This document shows, in pieces, positions 44,951 through 53,865 of a DNA stretch of 64,000 nt. The position numbers and the translations under genes are program-made. The stretch's first letter is position 1. Each line of letters starts with the position of its first letter. The DNA is from Primorskyibacter marinus (GTDB lineage: Bacteria; Pseudomonadota; Alphaproteobacteria; Rhodobacterales; Rhodobacteraceae), in the NCBI RefSeq assembly GCF_003313245.1, contig NZ_QJSD01000014.1, forward strand, positions 7,501 to 71,500, read 5' to 3'. A model generated the notes under the pieces. The model did no database searches. It was not told the DNA's origin and was given only the letters and a program-made list of their open reading frames with translations.

Positions 44951-45712
44951 ATGTTGAAGACACGCATCATTCCCTGCCTTGACGTGGCCGACGGCCGTGT
45001 GGTCAAAGGCGTCAACTTCGTCGACCTGCGCGACGCCGGAGATCCGGTCGATGCCGCCCGCGCCTATGACGCGGCCGGAGCCGACGAGATCTGCTTTCTT
45101 GACATCCACGCCACCCATGAAAACCGCGGCACGATGTTCGACGTGGTTACCCGCACGGCAGAACACTGCTTCATCCCCCTGACGGTCGGCGGTGGCGTCA
45201 GGACCGCTGCCGATGTGCGCGCGCTGCTGCTCGCCGGTGCCGACAAGGTCAGCTTCAACTCCGCTGCCGTGGCCGATCCGGATGTCGTGGCCCGCGCGGC
45301 GGACCAGTTCGGCAGCCAGTGCATCGTCGTGGCCATCGACGCCAAGACGGTGGCCCCCGGCAAATGGGAGATTTTCACCCATGGCGGCCGCCGCCCCACC
45401 GGCATAGATGCCGTGGATTTCGCCCGCACCGTCACCGAAAAAGGCGCGGGTGAGATTCTGCTCACCTCGATGGACCGTGACGGCACCCGTTCGGGTTTCA
45501 ACCTACCCCTGACGCGCGCCATCTCGGATGCCGTGTCTGTCCCGGTGATCGCCTCGGGCGGCGTCGGCTCGCTCGACCACCTTGTCGAAGGCGTCACATT
45601 GGGCGGAGCTTCCGCCGTTCTGGCCGCCTCGATCTTCCATTTCGGCGACTACACGATCGCCGAGGCCAAGGCCCATATGGCCGCAGCCGGTATACCAATG
45701 AGGCTGCCATGA
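44951..45712 (+). CDS. hisF: Imidazole glycerol phosphate synthase cyclase subunit
   Basis: A 253-residue TIM barrel that pairs with HisH to make imidazole glycerol phosphate and AICAR. It begins [20 protein letters not shown] with the catalytic Asp in LDVADG; the other is in [15 protein letters not shown]. Loops [12 protein letters not shown] and [13 protein letters not shown] bind phosphate. A start four codons upstream is possible. hisE begins before its stop. HisH is not in this window. Confidence 0.97.
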   Translation: MLKTRIIPCLDVADGRVVKGVNFVDLRDAGDPVDAARAYDAAGADEICFLDIHATHENRGTMFDVVTRTAEHCFIPLTVGGGVRTAADVRALLLAGADKVSFNSAAVADPDVVARAADQFGSQCIVVAIDAKTVAPGKWEIFTHGGRRPTGIDAVDFARTVTEKGAGEILLTSMDRDGTRSGFNLPLTRAISDAVSVPVIASGGVGSLDHLVEGVTLGGASAVLAASIFHFGDYTIAEAKAHMAAAGIPMRLP

Positions 45713-46020
45713 CCCTCGACGATCTGGCCACGATAATCGCGGCACGCGCCCAAGCGGATCCGGAAAGCTCCTGGACGGCCAGACTGCTCGCCAAAGGGCC
45801 TGAAAAATGCGCCGAGAAATTCGGCGAAGAGGCGATAGAGGCCATCATCGAAGCCACCAAGGACGACAAACTGCGCCTCACATCCGAAGCCGCGGATGTC
45901 CTCTTTCATCTCCTGGTCATGCTTCAGTCGCGCGACGTGCCGCTCGCGGATGTCATGGCAGAACTGGAGCGGCGGCAAAGCACTTCCGGTATTACCGAAA
46001 AAGCGTCGCGGTCCAAGTAA
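45709..46020 (+). CDS. hisE: Phosphoribosyl-ATP diphosphatase
   Basis: A 103-residue all-helical MazG-like pyrophosphatase that hydrolyses PR-ATP to PR-AMP, the second step of histidine synthesis. The metal-binding helix is [17 protein letters not shown] and [15 protein letters not shown] (E-x2-E and E-x2-D patterns). The ATG overlaps the hisF stop (ATGA). Not fused to HisI. A short hairpin (TTCCGGC-TTT-GCCGGAA, 46049-46065) follows the stop without a T run. Confidence 0.95.
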   Translation: MTLDDLATIIAARAQADPESSWTARLLAKGPEKCAEKFGEEAIEAIIEATKDDKLRLTSEAADVLFHLLVMLQSRDVPLADVMAELERRQSTSGITEKASRSK

Positions 46021-46080
46021 CACAAGACGGGACGGCGGGCGGGGCGCCTTCCGGCTTTGCCGGAACAGCGGCGCACGACG

Positions 46081-46557
46081 TCACGTCAGTTTTGACGACA
46101 AAATCCCGGTATTGAACCCGCCCATACGCAACTCACCGAACAATCGCTGGTATTCGATTTTCGGACAACGGTTCATGATCACATCACACCCGGCCGCTCG
46201 GGCGGCAGTTGCAGCCTCCGCATGCTGCACACCGATCTGCATCCAGACCGTGCGCAGCGCGGGCAACACCTGAAGCGCCTCTTCAACGATGTCGGGCACC
46301 GCCTCTGAACGACGAAATATATCAAACATATCGACTGGTTCTTTGATCTCTGACAGCGATGCCCGCACCGTTGCACCAAAAAGCTGTTTACCAACATGGC
46401 CGGGATTCACGGGAATCACCTGAAATCCCTTCAGCGCCAGATAGCGTGCAACATAGTGGCTGGGCCGCACCGGATTGGGCGACACCCCGACCACCGCGAT
46501 GGTTTTCGTCCGGGTCAGTATCTCTTTCAGAAAGGCGTCGGAATATGTTTCACTCAT
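46081..46557 (-). CDS. CoA-binding protein (Rossmann, YccU type)
   Basis: A 158-residue CoA_binding_2 protein. The nucleotide loop is TIAVVGVSPNPVRPSHYVAR, followed by GFQVIPVNPGHVGKQLFG and VWMQIGVQHAEAATAARAAG, then VIMNRCPKIEY. The family binds CoA without a known reaction. It is about standard length. It is preceded by a terminator belonging to the upstream DUF2235 operon. Confidence 0.88.
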   Translation of the reverse strand: MSETYSDAFLKEILTRTKTIAVVGVSPNPVRPSHYVARYLALKGFQVIPVNPGHVGKQLFGATVRASLSEIKEPVDMFDIFRRSEAVPDIVEEALQVLPALRTVWMQIGVQHAEAATAARAAGCDVIMNRCPKIEYQRLFGELRMGGFNTGILSSKLT

Positions 46558-46596
46558 ACGCCCAAGCTACCGTCATCATCGTGCCGACAAAAGTCG

Positions 46597-46633
46597 AAAA
46601 AGAAAAGGCGCTCAAGAACCAGTCTTGAGCGCC
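46597..46633 (-). terminator. Strong rho-independent terminator after the DUF2235 gene
   Basis: Read leftward, an 11-bp perfect stem (GGCGCTCAAGA with TCTTGAGCGCC) and 5-base loop is followed by a T-rich run (TTTTCTTTTT). It lies 144 bases beyond the DUF2235 stop and closes the xdh-like/DUF2235 transcript, 40 bases before the next gene. Confidence 0.85.
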
Positions 46634-46776
46634 AGTAGCGGAACGAGGGACAGTGTAAAAGAGCTTCGGGGTTCCGGCCCGTGCTCTTGATACAGTAGAT
46701 AGGCAACAGGCTGAAAATTATAAGGACCATTCAAGGAAATGTGATTGACACCTGAATCCCGGCACTTCGCGAACGA

Positions 46777-47838
46777 TCAGATGGCCTGCGCTTCGCCCGG
46801 ATGCGCAGGATCACCTGGTGCCCCCACCGACTCGTGCAGACGCTCCGAAGCGTCCCGTCCGACCTTGCGCGCCCTGCGGAACCAAAACAGCTTTCCCGTC
46901 CCGTTCCATGTCCCGACAGAGGGTGCCGAAGCATCGCATGGAAAACGCGCGCGCCAACCTTCCGGTAATGGCAGACCGCACGCTTCGGCCCGGCCCAACA
47001 TCCAAACCAGCGGAATATTCGACAAAGGCCGTGACGCGATATGCCCATTCAATTGTCCGCCGACATCGCCATGGGTGCCGCGAAACCAGACCTGTTCGAC
47101 CTTGCCCGGCCAATCCGGCGGACTTGTCCACAAAACCGGCGCATAGGCATGACGGGTCTCGTTCAGCGCCAGCGCGTGATAGCCATGCCGGATACTCGTG
47201 CCCAGTTCATGATTGTGGAACCCGTTCTTATCCTCGATCCAGCGCCACAACACCGGCAACCTCAGGCCAAGCGCCTTGACCGTATCCCACACGCCGATCA
47301 TCTCGATCGGGGCTTGCGGATGGCAATGGGCCTGACCGAACGACCGGGTGACCGGGCCTGCCGGATCGCTTTCGTAAAGCCTGTAGATCGTGCGGATGTT
47401 CCGGACTGTCGCCTCTTCGGCGCGCAGCAAACCAACGCGGTCGATCAGACCCGCCAAAGACCGCACCGCATAGGCACCGCGCGAATAGCCGAACAGAAAG
47501 ATCCTGTCTCCCGGTCTGTAGCGCGACGCCAGAAACCCGTAAGCCCTTCGGATCTGGCGGTTTATGCCGCGCCCGGTCAGAACATCCGCAGTGCTGCGCC
47601 ATTCCTGCCACTGAATGCCTGCCTCGTAGTAAAGCGACAGCTGGCCGTTCATCTCTTCCAATAGACGGTAGGTGATGCCGGCATTGGTTTCTGCGCCGGG
47701 AACCAAGGACGACATCGTACCGTCCAGAACGATCACATGCGTGCGAATCCCACGCCGGGCGCTCAACGCCGAATGATCGGCCCGGAACGTCCGGCGTAGC
47801 CAGGTTACGAATCTGTCACTCAGCCGCGATGGCCACAT
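46777..47838 (-). CDS. DUF2235 alpha/beta hydrolase
   Basis: A 353-residue protein of the DUF2235 (Tle1-like) hydrolase group. The nucleophile elbow is IFLFGYSRGAYAVRSLAGLI (G-x-S-R-G-A), and HVIVLDGTMS and IEMIGVWDTVKALG are other family blocks, with a final FRGTHGDVGGQLNG segment holding a possible catalytic His. Family members include type VI secretion phospholipases, but no secretion genes are nearby and no signal peptide is seen, so a housekeeping lipid or ester hydrolase is equally likely. Its start overlaps the end of the molybdoprotein gene by 23 bases. Confidence 0.85.
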   Translation of the reverse strand: MWPSRLSDRFVTWLRRTFRADHSALSARRGIRTHVIVLDGTMSSLVPGAETNAGITYRLLEEMNGQLSLYYEAGIQWQEWRSTADVLTGRGINRQIRRAYGFLASRYRPGDRIFLFGYSRGAYAVRSLAGLIDRVGLLRAEEATVRNIRTIYRLYESDPAGPVTRSFGQAHCHPQAPIEMIGVWDTVKALGLRLPVLWRWIEDKNGFHNHELGTSIRHGYHALALNETRHAYAPVLWTSPPDWPGKVEQVWFRGTHGDVGGQLNGHIASRPLSNIPLVWMLGRAEACGLPLPEGWRARFPCDASAPSVGTWNGTGKLFWFRRARKVGRDASERLHESVGAPGDPAHPGEAQAI

Positions 47839-50113
47839 CGTTCAACATTTCCCATACTCTGTGCGGCGTGAAGGGCATGTCGGCCTGACGTACCCCGCGC
47901 TGCCACAATGCATCCTGCACCGCATTGGCCACAGCGGCCATTGCACCGACGGTTCCCGCCTCTCCACATCCTTTCATCCCCATCGGGTTGGCCGTCGATG
48001 GCACCGGACGTGTCGAGAAGGAAATCATCGGGACATTGTCGGCCCGTGGCACCGCATAGTCCATGAACGTCGCCGTGAGCAGTTGCCCATCCTCGTCGTA
48101 AACGACGCGCTCCGTGATCGCCTGACCAAGCCCCTGAGCCACCCCGCCATGCACTTGCCCTTCGGCCAGCATCGGGTTGATCAGATTGCCGAAATCATCG
48201 ACCACGGTGTAGTGATCCACCTGCACATCACCGGTTTCGGGGTCAATTTCGACCTCGGCAATATGCGCGCCATTCGGATAGGACCGTCCCGGCAATTCGT
48301 CGCGCGCGTCATGCCGCAGCAGATCATCGCGCCCCGCATCGCGCGCCATCCGGGCCACTTCCAGCATGGTCGGCGTCACGTTTGAGCCTTCGGCGCGGAA
48401 CTGCATATCGTCAAAGCTGACATCCTCCGCATCGACGCCCAGCTTTTCGGCCAGAAACGCGGAAAACTCCGTCACGATCTTTGCAACTGCGGTCAGCGTC
48501 ACGTTCGCCTGCGTGGTGACAGAGCGTGACCCGCCCGTGCCGCCGCCCTTGGCAATCAGATCACTGTCACCTTGCACAACGCGGATCTGATCGGCCGGAA
48601 TGCCAGACTGGTCTGACAGAAACTGCGCATAGACAGTTTCATGCCCCTGACCGTTCGACTGGGTTCCGACAAACAGGGTCACGCTGCCATCCTCCTCGAA
48701 TTCCACTCTGGCGCCTTCGGAAGGATCCCCCAAAATACTTTCGATATAGTAACAGATGCCCATCCCGCGCAGCCGCCCCTTGGCTTCGGACGCGGCCCGG
48801 CGCGCGGCAAACCCCGCCTGATCGGCCTCTTCCACGGCTCTGTCCAGAAGCTTGGCAAACTCGCCGACGTCATAAAGTTCGCCGGTGGCGGTCTTGTAGG
48901 GAAACGATGCCTCGGGAATGAAATTGCGTCTGCGCAACTCTATCGGGTCAATATCCAGCTCGCGCGCGGCGCGGTCCATCAGACGCTCCAGCAGGTAGAT
49001 CGCCTCGGGCCGTCCGGCACCGCGATAGGCGTCAACCGGCGCGGTATTGGTGAAATAGCCTTCGGCGCGCAGCCAAGTGTTCTGAACGTCATAGGTGCCC
49101 ATCAACACGCGGCCGAACAGAAAGGTCTGGATAGCCTGGGCGAATTGCGAATTGTAAGCACCGAGGTTGAATTTGCTATGCACCCGGTAGGCGGTGATCT
49201 TGAGATTCTCGTCAAAGGCCAGCTCGCCCAGGCTGACCAGATCGCGACCGCCATTATCCGACAGCATCGCCTCTGTCCGGTCCGACATCCAGCGCACCGG
49301 GCGGCCCAGCGTCTTGGCGGCAAAGGCCACGACATGATATTCGGGATAGGCAAACCCCTTCATCCCGAAGCCACCGCCGACATCCGGGTTGGTCACGCGC
49401 ACCTTGTCCTCGGGCAGGCCAAACGCCTTGGACAGCAGGTCCTTCTGCCCCCAGACGCCCTGCCCGTTGACCGAGACATGGAGCTTGTCATCGTCCCATT
49501 CGGCGAAACATCCGCGCGGCTCCATCGAGCAGACCATGATCCGGTTGTCGGGCACCTCAAGACTGACGACATGGGCGGCAGCCTCAAACGCCGCGTTGCA
49601 GGCGTCTTCATCGCCCAGCCCGTAATCCAGCGCCCGGTTGTCCGGTGTCTCGTCATGGATCGCCACCTCGCCCGGCGCACAGGCCATCTGGGCGGGCAAT
49701 TCGTCATAGTCCAATTCGATCAGCTCTGCCGCGTCCTTGGCCTGTTCAAGCGTATCGGCGACCACCATCGCCACGGCCTCGCCGACATGGCGCAGCTTGC
49801 CACGCGCCAGCACCGGACGTTCGGGTGCGGCACCGTCCGTACCATCGCGATTGGGCTGCGTGGCACCGGGAATGTGAACATCCAGCCCACCATCCAGCAG
49901 ATCCTGAACGGTCAGCACCGCATGCACACCATCCGCATTGCGCGCCTCATCCACATTCAACGTGGTGATTGTGGCATGCGCGACGGGCGACCGAAAGACA
50001 TGCGCAAACAGCGCCCCTTCCGGGGCTATATCATCGACATAGCGGCCCTGCCCTGTCAGGAACCGGACGTCCTCGACACGTTTGACTGGCTGACTCTTGC
50101 CAAATTTATCCAT
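47816..50113 (-). CDS. Molybdopterin-binding large subunit, form-II CoxL / xanthine dehydrogenase family
   Basis: A 765-residue aldehyde oxidase/xanthine dehydrogenase-type large subunit. It starts MDKFGKSQPVKRVEDVRFLT and contains NPDVGGGFGMKG, AYRGAGRPEAIYLLERLMD and GGTGGSRSVTTQ. The AYRGAGR motif identifies form II (BMS) enzymes; the AYxCSFR loop of true CO dehydrogenase is absent. The substrate is therefore unknown, possibly an aldehyde or heterocycle. The FAD and iron-sulfur subunits are not adjacent here, so it needs partners elsewhere. The catalytic Glu is expected in the C-terminal GCGEAGTVGA. Confidence 0.93.
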   Translation of the reverse strand: MDKFGKSQPVKRVEDVRFLTGQGRYVDDIAPEGALFAHVFRSPVAHATITTLNVDEARNADGVHAVLTVQDLLDGGLDVHIPGATQPNRDGTDGAAPERPVLARGKLRHVGEAVAMVVADTLEQAKDAAELIELDYDELPAQMACAPGEVAIHDETPDNRALDYGLGDEDACNAAFEAAAHVVSLEVPDNRIMVCSMEPRGCFAEWDDDKLHVSVNGQGVWGQKDLLSKAFGLPEDKVRVTNPDVGGGFGMKGFAYPEYHVVAFAAKTLGRPVRWMSDRTEAMLSDNGGRDLVSLGELAFDENLKITAYRVHSKFNLGAYNSQFAQAIQTFLFGRVLMGTYDVQNTWLRAEGYFTNTAPVDAYRGAGRPEAIYLLERLMDRAARELDIDPIELRRRNFIPEASFPYKTATGELYDVGEFAKLLDRAVEEADQAGFAARRAASEAKGRLRGMGICYYIESILGDPSEGARVEFEEDGSVTLFVGTQSNGQGHETVYAQFLSDQSGIPADQIRVVQGDSDLIAKGGGTGGSRSVTTQANVTLTAVAKIVTEFSAFLAEKLGVDAEDVSFDDMQFRAEGSNVTPTMLEVARMARDAGRDDLLRHDARDELPGRSYPNGAHIAEVEIDPETGDVQVDHYTVVDDFGNLINPMLAEGQVHGGVAQGLGQAITERVVYDEDGQLLTATFMDYAVPRADNVPMISFSTRPVPSTANPMGMKGCGEAGTVGAMAAVANAVQDALWQRGVRQADMPFTPHRVWEMLNDVAIAAE

Positions 50114-50305
50114 ATCCCATTCTCCCGATGGCGTCCGTTACTGTTTGTGGGCGAGACTAATCACTGCGCGCAAACTGTCCAGCCCCGCACCGCGGGAAGG
50201 CGGTTCCGGGCACCTGCGCGCAGGGATGCAAAGATCGTGAGGTGCCCCGGCATATATCAGTGATCTACCACGAAGCGGGCTGGCAATCGCTTATGCATAG
50301 GGGCA

Positions 50306-50320
50306 CCATTGGGCCAATGG
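50306..50320. repeat. 15-bp palindrome between the molybdoprotein and yciB genes
   Basis: CCATTGG-G-CCAATGG is a perfect 7-1-7 palindrome, 12 bases beyond the yciB stop and about 190 bases upstream of the molybdoprotein gene. It can form a short hairpin (6-bp stem, 3-base loop) without a T run, or be a regulator binding site. Not recognised. Confidence 0.35.
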
Positions 50321-50332
50321 GCACCCTTGCTT

Positions 50333-50977
50333 TCAGGTGTCGTCGTCAATGGCGTAGCGGTTGAACACGCCGCTTTGGGTCATGAAAAATACAAAGATCG
50401 CAGCCGTCAGCCCGAATGTCTTGAAATAGACCCAGGTCTCGGTGCTCATCGTGCGCCAGATCACCTCGTTCAGAACGGCCAGCGTCAGGAAAAACGCCGT
50501 CAGCCGCCGGGTCAGGATCATCCAGCCCTCTTGTTGCAGCGGCATGACCTCTTCCATCACGAATTTGAGATAGCTTTCGCCGCGCAGCAAGCCGATGCCA
50601 AGCGCACCGCCAAACAGCAGGTAGATCATCGTCGGCTTCATCTTGAAAAACTGATCATCGTTGAACCAGACGCTCAGCCCGCCGAACACCACCACCAGAA
50701 CCAGTGTGGCCACCTGCATCCGCGACAGCTTGCCCGTCAGCTTCCACAGCGCGAGGGTCGAGACGACCATCAGCGGCACAAAACCCGCCGTTGCCAGGAT
50801 GAACCCGTCATACATGGTTCCGCCGATCTCATAGCTGTTATCCTTCAGCCGTAGAAACGCCACGAAGAACACGACGACGGGGCCAAGCTCCAGCGCCAGT
50901 TTCAGTATCGGGTTGATCTTGCGCTCTGCCAAAACAGGCCTCCATTCGGGTGATGCGGGCTCAGCCGCCAAATTCAA
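50333..50977 (-). CDS. Septation protein A (YciB/IspZ family)
   Basis: A 214-residue inner-membrane protein with five to six helices. Landmarks are LKLALELGPVVVFFVAFLRL, MVVSTLALWKLTGKLSRMQ, LSVWFNDDQFFKMKPTMIYL, GWMILTRRLTAFFLTLAVLN and TWVYFKTFGLTAAIFVFF. The family supports cell-envelope and septum formation; in alphaproteobacteria it is often annotated IspZ. The start overlaps the 3' end of the upstream DMT transporter by 17 bases, indicating an operon. Confidence 0.93.
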   Translation of the reverse strand: MNLAAEPASPEWRPVLAERKINPILKLALELGPVVVFFVAFLRLKDNSYEIGGTMYDGFILATAGFVPLMVVSTLALWKLTGKLSRMQVATLVLVVVFGGLSVWFNDDQFFKMKPTMIYLLFGGALGIGLLRGESYLKFVMEEVMPLQQEGWMILTRRLTAFFLTLAVLNEVIWRTMSTETWVYFKTFGLTAAIFVFFMTQSGVFNRYAIDDDT

Positions 50978-51863
50978 CTATGACCGCGCCTGCGGCAATC
51001 AAGGTCATCAACGCAATCCGGCGCGGTCCGACCGTTTCTTTCAGCACCAGCCAGCCGATCAGCGCCGCAAACACCGTCGAGGTTTCGCGCAGGACCGCTG
51101 CCTCGCCAACCTTGTCAAGCCGGGTGGCCAGCATGATCGACCCGAAGCTGAAGAACGCAATAACGCCGCCGACCACACCACGCATCAGAAGCGGCGGCAG
51201 CGTCGGACGCTCGGACAGTTTTCGCCAGCGCATCACGCCCAGCACCGGAAATGCCAGCCCATCGATCATGAAAAACCACGCCAGAAAGGTAAACGGATCG
51301 GCGGTGGCCCGGATGCCATAGGCATCGTAGGTCGTGTAAAGCGCCACGAAGATCCCGGTGAGAAAGGCCAGCATCAGCGCCGCCCACAAGGTATCACGCG
51401 CCTGGGTCAGAAAGATCAGATTGTAGACCGCAAGTCCGAAGATGCCCGCCAGCAGGACACCGACACCCAGCCACTGCGTGACCGAAAACACCTCGCCAAA
51501 GATCAGATAGGCCCCGATGACTGCAAAAAGCGGCCCGGTCCCGCGCACGACCGGATAAACCACCGTATAGGCACCCTTGGTATAGGCCTGCGCCTGCAAC
51601 AGCTTGTAGCCGGTGTGAATCACGAAAGCGCCCGCAAGGATCGGCCACATATGCGGTTCGGGCCAGGGCACGACGAACAGCGCAAAGGGCGCTGCCATCA
51701 ACCCATAGCTGCCGTCAATCGCCGCGCGGCTGAGCCACGGGTCGTGCCGACCTTTTTGCAATGCGCCGAACACGGCATGCAGAAACGCGGCGAGCAAGGC
51801 CAGCACAAGCGCAAGCTGATGCCCCGCTTCGGTGCCTTCCAAAGAGATCAGCCAGGCGCTCAT
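50961..51863 (-). CDS. EamA/DMT superfamily transporter
   Basis: A 300-residue membrane protein with ten predicted helices in two EamA-type halves (for example LALVLALLAAFLHAVFGALQ, GLMAAPFALFVVPWPEPHMW, and the C-terminal TSTVFAALIGWLVLKETVGP). Such proteins move metabolites or amino acids; the substrate is unknown. The ATG at 51863 is chosen because it opens directly into MSAWLISLEG; an upstream start would add 12 unsupported residues. It overlaps yciB. Confidence 0.87.
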   Translation of the reverse strand: MSAWLISLEGTEAGHQLALVLALLAAFLHAVFGALQKGRHDPWLSRAAIDGSYGLMAAPFALFVVPWPEPHMWPILAGAFVIHTGYKLLQAQAYTKGAYTVVYPVVRGTGPLFAVIGAYLIFGEVFSVTQWLGVGVLLAGIFGLAVYNLIFLTQARDTLWAALMLAFLTGIFVALYTTYDAYGIRATADPFTFLAWFFMIDGLAFPVLGVMRWRKLSERPTLPPLLMRGVVGGVIAFFSFGSIMLATRLDKVGEAAVLRETSTVFAALIGWLVLKETVGPRRIALMTLIAAGAVIVEFGG

Positions 51864-51947
51864 GCAATACCCGACCTTTCGGAACCACAGGCAACGCAAC
51901 CGAGTTGACTGTCCATGATCCGGCCGGATCGCAATGCGGGGGGAGAC

Positions 51948-52427
51948 ATGCTCGACACAATCGTCAGGGAAATGCAGGGCAGCTTTGCCGCCATACCGGC
52001 AGAGGTTGCCGCAATCCGACTGCTGGCCGCGATCCTGCTCGGCGGTATGATCGGGTTAGAGCGTGAACGCCGCGAAAAACCGGCCGGGCTGCGGACACAT
52101 ATGCTGGTGTCGATGGCCGCCTGTCTGTTCATCGTCGTCAGCCAGCAGCTTGCTGCAATGTTCGCCGAGACCGACGGCCTGCGCGTTGATCCCCTGCGCC
52201 TGATCGAGGCGGTGACCGCAGGTGTCGCATTCCTTGCCGCCGGCATCATCTTCACCTCTGGCGACAAGGTCCGCAACACCACGACAGGCGCATCTATGTG
52301 GCTGGCGGGGGCTGTGGGTCTGGCCTGCGGATCAGGACAACTGCCGCTGGCCGCGATGGCGACAGTAATCGTTCTGGCCGTGCTGCTGCTATTGCGTGAG
52401 GTCGAGCGCTGGATGGGCACGCGATAG
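51948..52427 (+). CDS. MgtC/SapB family membrane protein
   Basis: A 159-residue MgtC-family protein. The signature is LLGGMIGLERERREKPAGLR, followed by LVSMAACLFIVVSQQ and AGVAFLAAGIIFTSG (membrane helices), then TTGASMWLAGAVGLACGSGQ. Four membrane segments are visible, without the soluble C-terminal ACT-like domain of pathogen MgtC. The family modulates F-type ATP synthase or Mg homeostasis in a few species; here the function is open. A GGGGGAGA site precedes the ATG at 51948; a start at 51915 is possible. Confidence 0.88.
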   Translation: MLDTIVREMQGSFAAIPAEVAAIRLLAAILLGGMIGLERERREKPAGLRTHMLVSMAACLFIVVSQQLAAMFAETDGLRVDPLRLIEAVTAGVAFLAAGIIFTSGDKVRNTTTGASMWLAGAVGLACGSGQLPLAAMATVIVLAVLLLLREVERWMGTR

Positions 52428-52479
52428 CGCCACGCCGCAAGTGCGAAGCGTTCGCAAGGCAAGATCTGTCCGCGCTTGG

Positions 52480-53865
52480 TCACGCCCGGTCTAGACCTGT
52501 AAGAGCCGCGGCAAAATCCTCTGGGTCAAACGGGGCCAGATCGTCGATCTGCTCGCCGACACCGATGGCATGGATCGGCAGGCCGAACTTATCGGCCAAA
52601 GCAACCAAAACGCCGCCTTTTGCGGTCCCGTCAAGTTTTGTCATCACCAGCCCCGACACATCGGCAAGCTTCCGGAAGGTCTCGACCTGGCTTAGCGCGT
52701 TCTGGCCGGTCGTCGCATCCAGCACCAGCAGCGTGTTATGTGGCGCGTCGGGGTCTTTCTTGCGGATCACCCGGACGATCTTTGACAGCTCTTCCATCAG
52801 GTCGGCGCGGTTTTGCAGGCGCCCCGCCGTGTCGATCATCAGAAGGTCCGCACCATCCGCCTGCGCCTTGGTCATGGCGTCAAAGGCAAGGCTGGCCGGA
52901 TCAGAGCCTTCGGGCGCGGTCAGCACCGGAACACCCGCGCGGTCCCCCCAGACCTGCAACTGCTCTACCGCGGCTGCGCGGAACGTGTCGCCCGCCGCGA
53001 TCACGACCGATTTGCCCGCCGCCCGAAACTGGCTGGCCAGTTTGCCGATCGTCGTGGTCTTGCCGGAACCGTTGACGCCGACCACCAGCACCACCTGCGG
53101 CTTGGACGGGTAAAGCGGCATCGGGCGGGCCACCGGATCCATGATCCGGGTGATCTCATCCGACAGCAATTGTTTGATTTCCGGCACCGACAGCTTTCGC
53201 CCCATGCGCCCCTCGGCCATATTGGCGGTGACCCGAAGCGACGTATCAACGCCCATATCCGAGGCAATCAACAGTTCTTCGAGGCTTTCGAGCATGTCAT
53301 CATCAAGCGCGCGCCGCACCACAATGCGATCCTCGCGCCGTCCAAGCAGCCGGTTGAGCAAGCCGGTGCTGCGGGCGGGAACCTCCTGGGGTGCCTCAAC
53401 CGGGATTTCCAGCGGCGCGGGCGTGGGCATCGGGTCAGGGTTGCGCGCAGGCATTTCCTGCGGTGCCTGCTGTGGCATTTCGACCGGGCTGTTGCCGGGA
53501 ATATCCGGGCCCGGCGTGGGTTCGGGCGCGGGGTTTGGCGGCACTTCCGGCTCTGGCGGGGTCCGCGGCGGCAAATCTGGCTCCGGCACCGGCTGCGGCT
53601 CTTGCGGCAGATCAGGTTCCGGTGCGGGCGGCACTTCGGTGGGCGTGTCTGGCGCGGGCGTGTCTGGCGCGGGCGGGGTGGGCGCGGGCGTCTCGCCCGG
53701 AGATTCAGGCGCGGTTTGTACCGCCCGCTCCTGTTCCGCGCTGCGCGGAGGCTCGGAAGGCGCTTCGTCTTCTTCGCCGCCCTCGCCAACGATCGCTTCC
53801 AGCCCCTCGTCCAGCTTTGACGACGACTTGAACAACCGGTTCTTCATCTTGCCGAAAAAAGACAT
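52480..53865 (-). CDS. ftsY: Signal recognition particle receptor FtsY
   Basis: A 461-residue SRP GTPase receptor, which docks SRP-ribosome complexes at the inner membrane. It begins MSFFGKMKNRLFKSSSKLDE, then a long Pro/Glu/Ala linker (about residues 40-165) with repeated PAPDTP-like and PEPDLP units. The NG domain follows: GVNGSGKTTTIGKLA (G1), DTFRAAAVEQL, LLMIDTAGRLQN (G3), TKLDGTAKGG (G4) and GVGEQIDDLAPF. The linker replaces the acidic A domain of E. coli FtsY. The similarity-supported start is 53865. It converges with the MgtC gene. Confidence 0.95.
   Translation of the reverse strand: MSFFGKMKNRLFKSSSKLDEGLEAIVGEGGEEDEAPSEPPRSAEQERAVQTAPESPGETPAPTPPAPDTPAPDTPTEVPPAPEPDLPQEPQPVPEPDLPPRTPPEPEVPPNPAPEPTPGPDIPGNSPVEMPQQAPQEMPARNPDPMPTPAPLEIPVEAPQEVPARSTGLLNRLLGRREDRIVVRRALDDDMLESLEELLIASDMGVDTSLRVTANMAEGRMGRKLSVPEIKQLLSDEITRIMDPVARPMPLYPSKPQVVLVVGVNGSGKTTTIGKLASQFRAAGKSVVIAAGDTFRAAAVEQLQVWGDRAGVPVLTAPEGSDPASLAFDAMTKAQADGADLLMIDTAGRLQNRADLMEELSKIVRVIRKKDPDAPHNTLLVLDATTGQNALSQVETFRKLADVSGLVMTKLDGTAKGGVLVALADKFGLPIHAIGVGEQIDDLAPFDPEDFAAALTGLDRA

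Noticed and set aside
46777-47838. DUF2235 gene as a type VI secretion effector
   Set aside because: No vgrG, tssB/C, immunity gene or adaptor nearby; gene is coupled to a metabolic enzyme.
47816-50113. True carbon monoxide dehydrogenase large subunit (CoxL form I)
   Set aside because: The diagnostic AYxCSFR loop is missing; AYRGAGR is the form II pattern, which does not imply CO oxidation.
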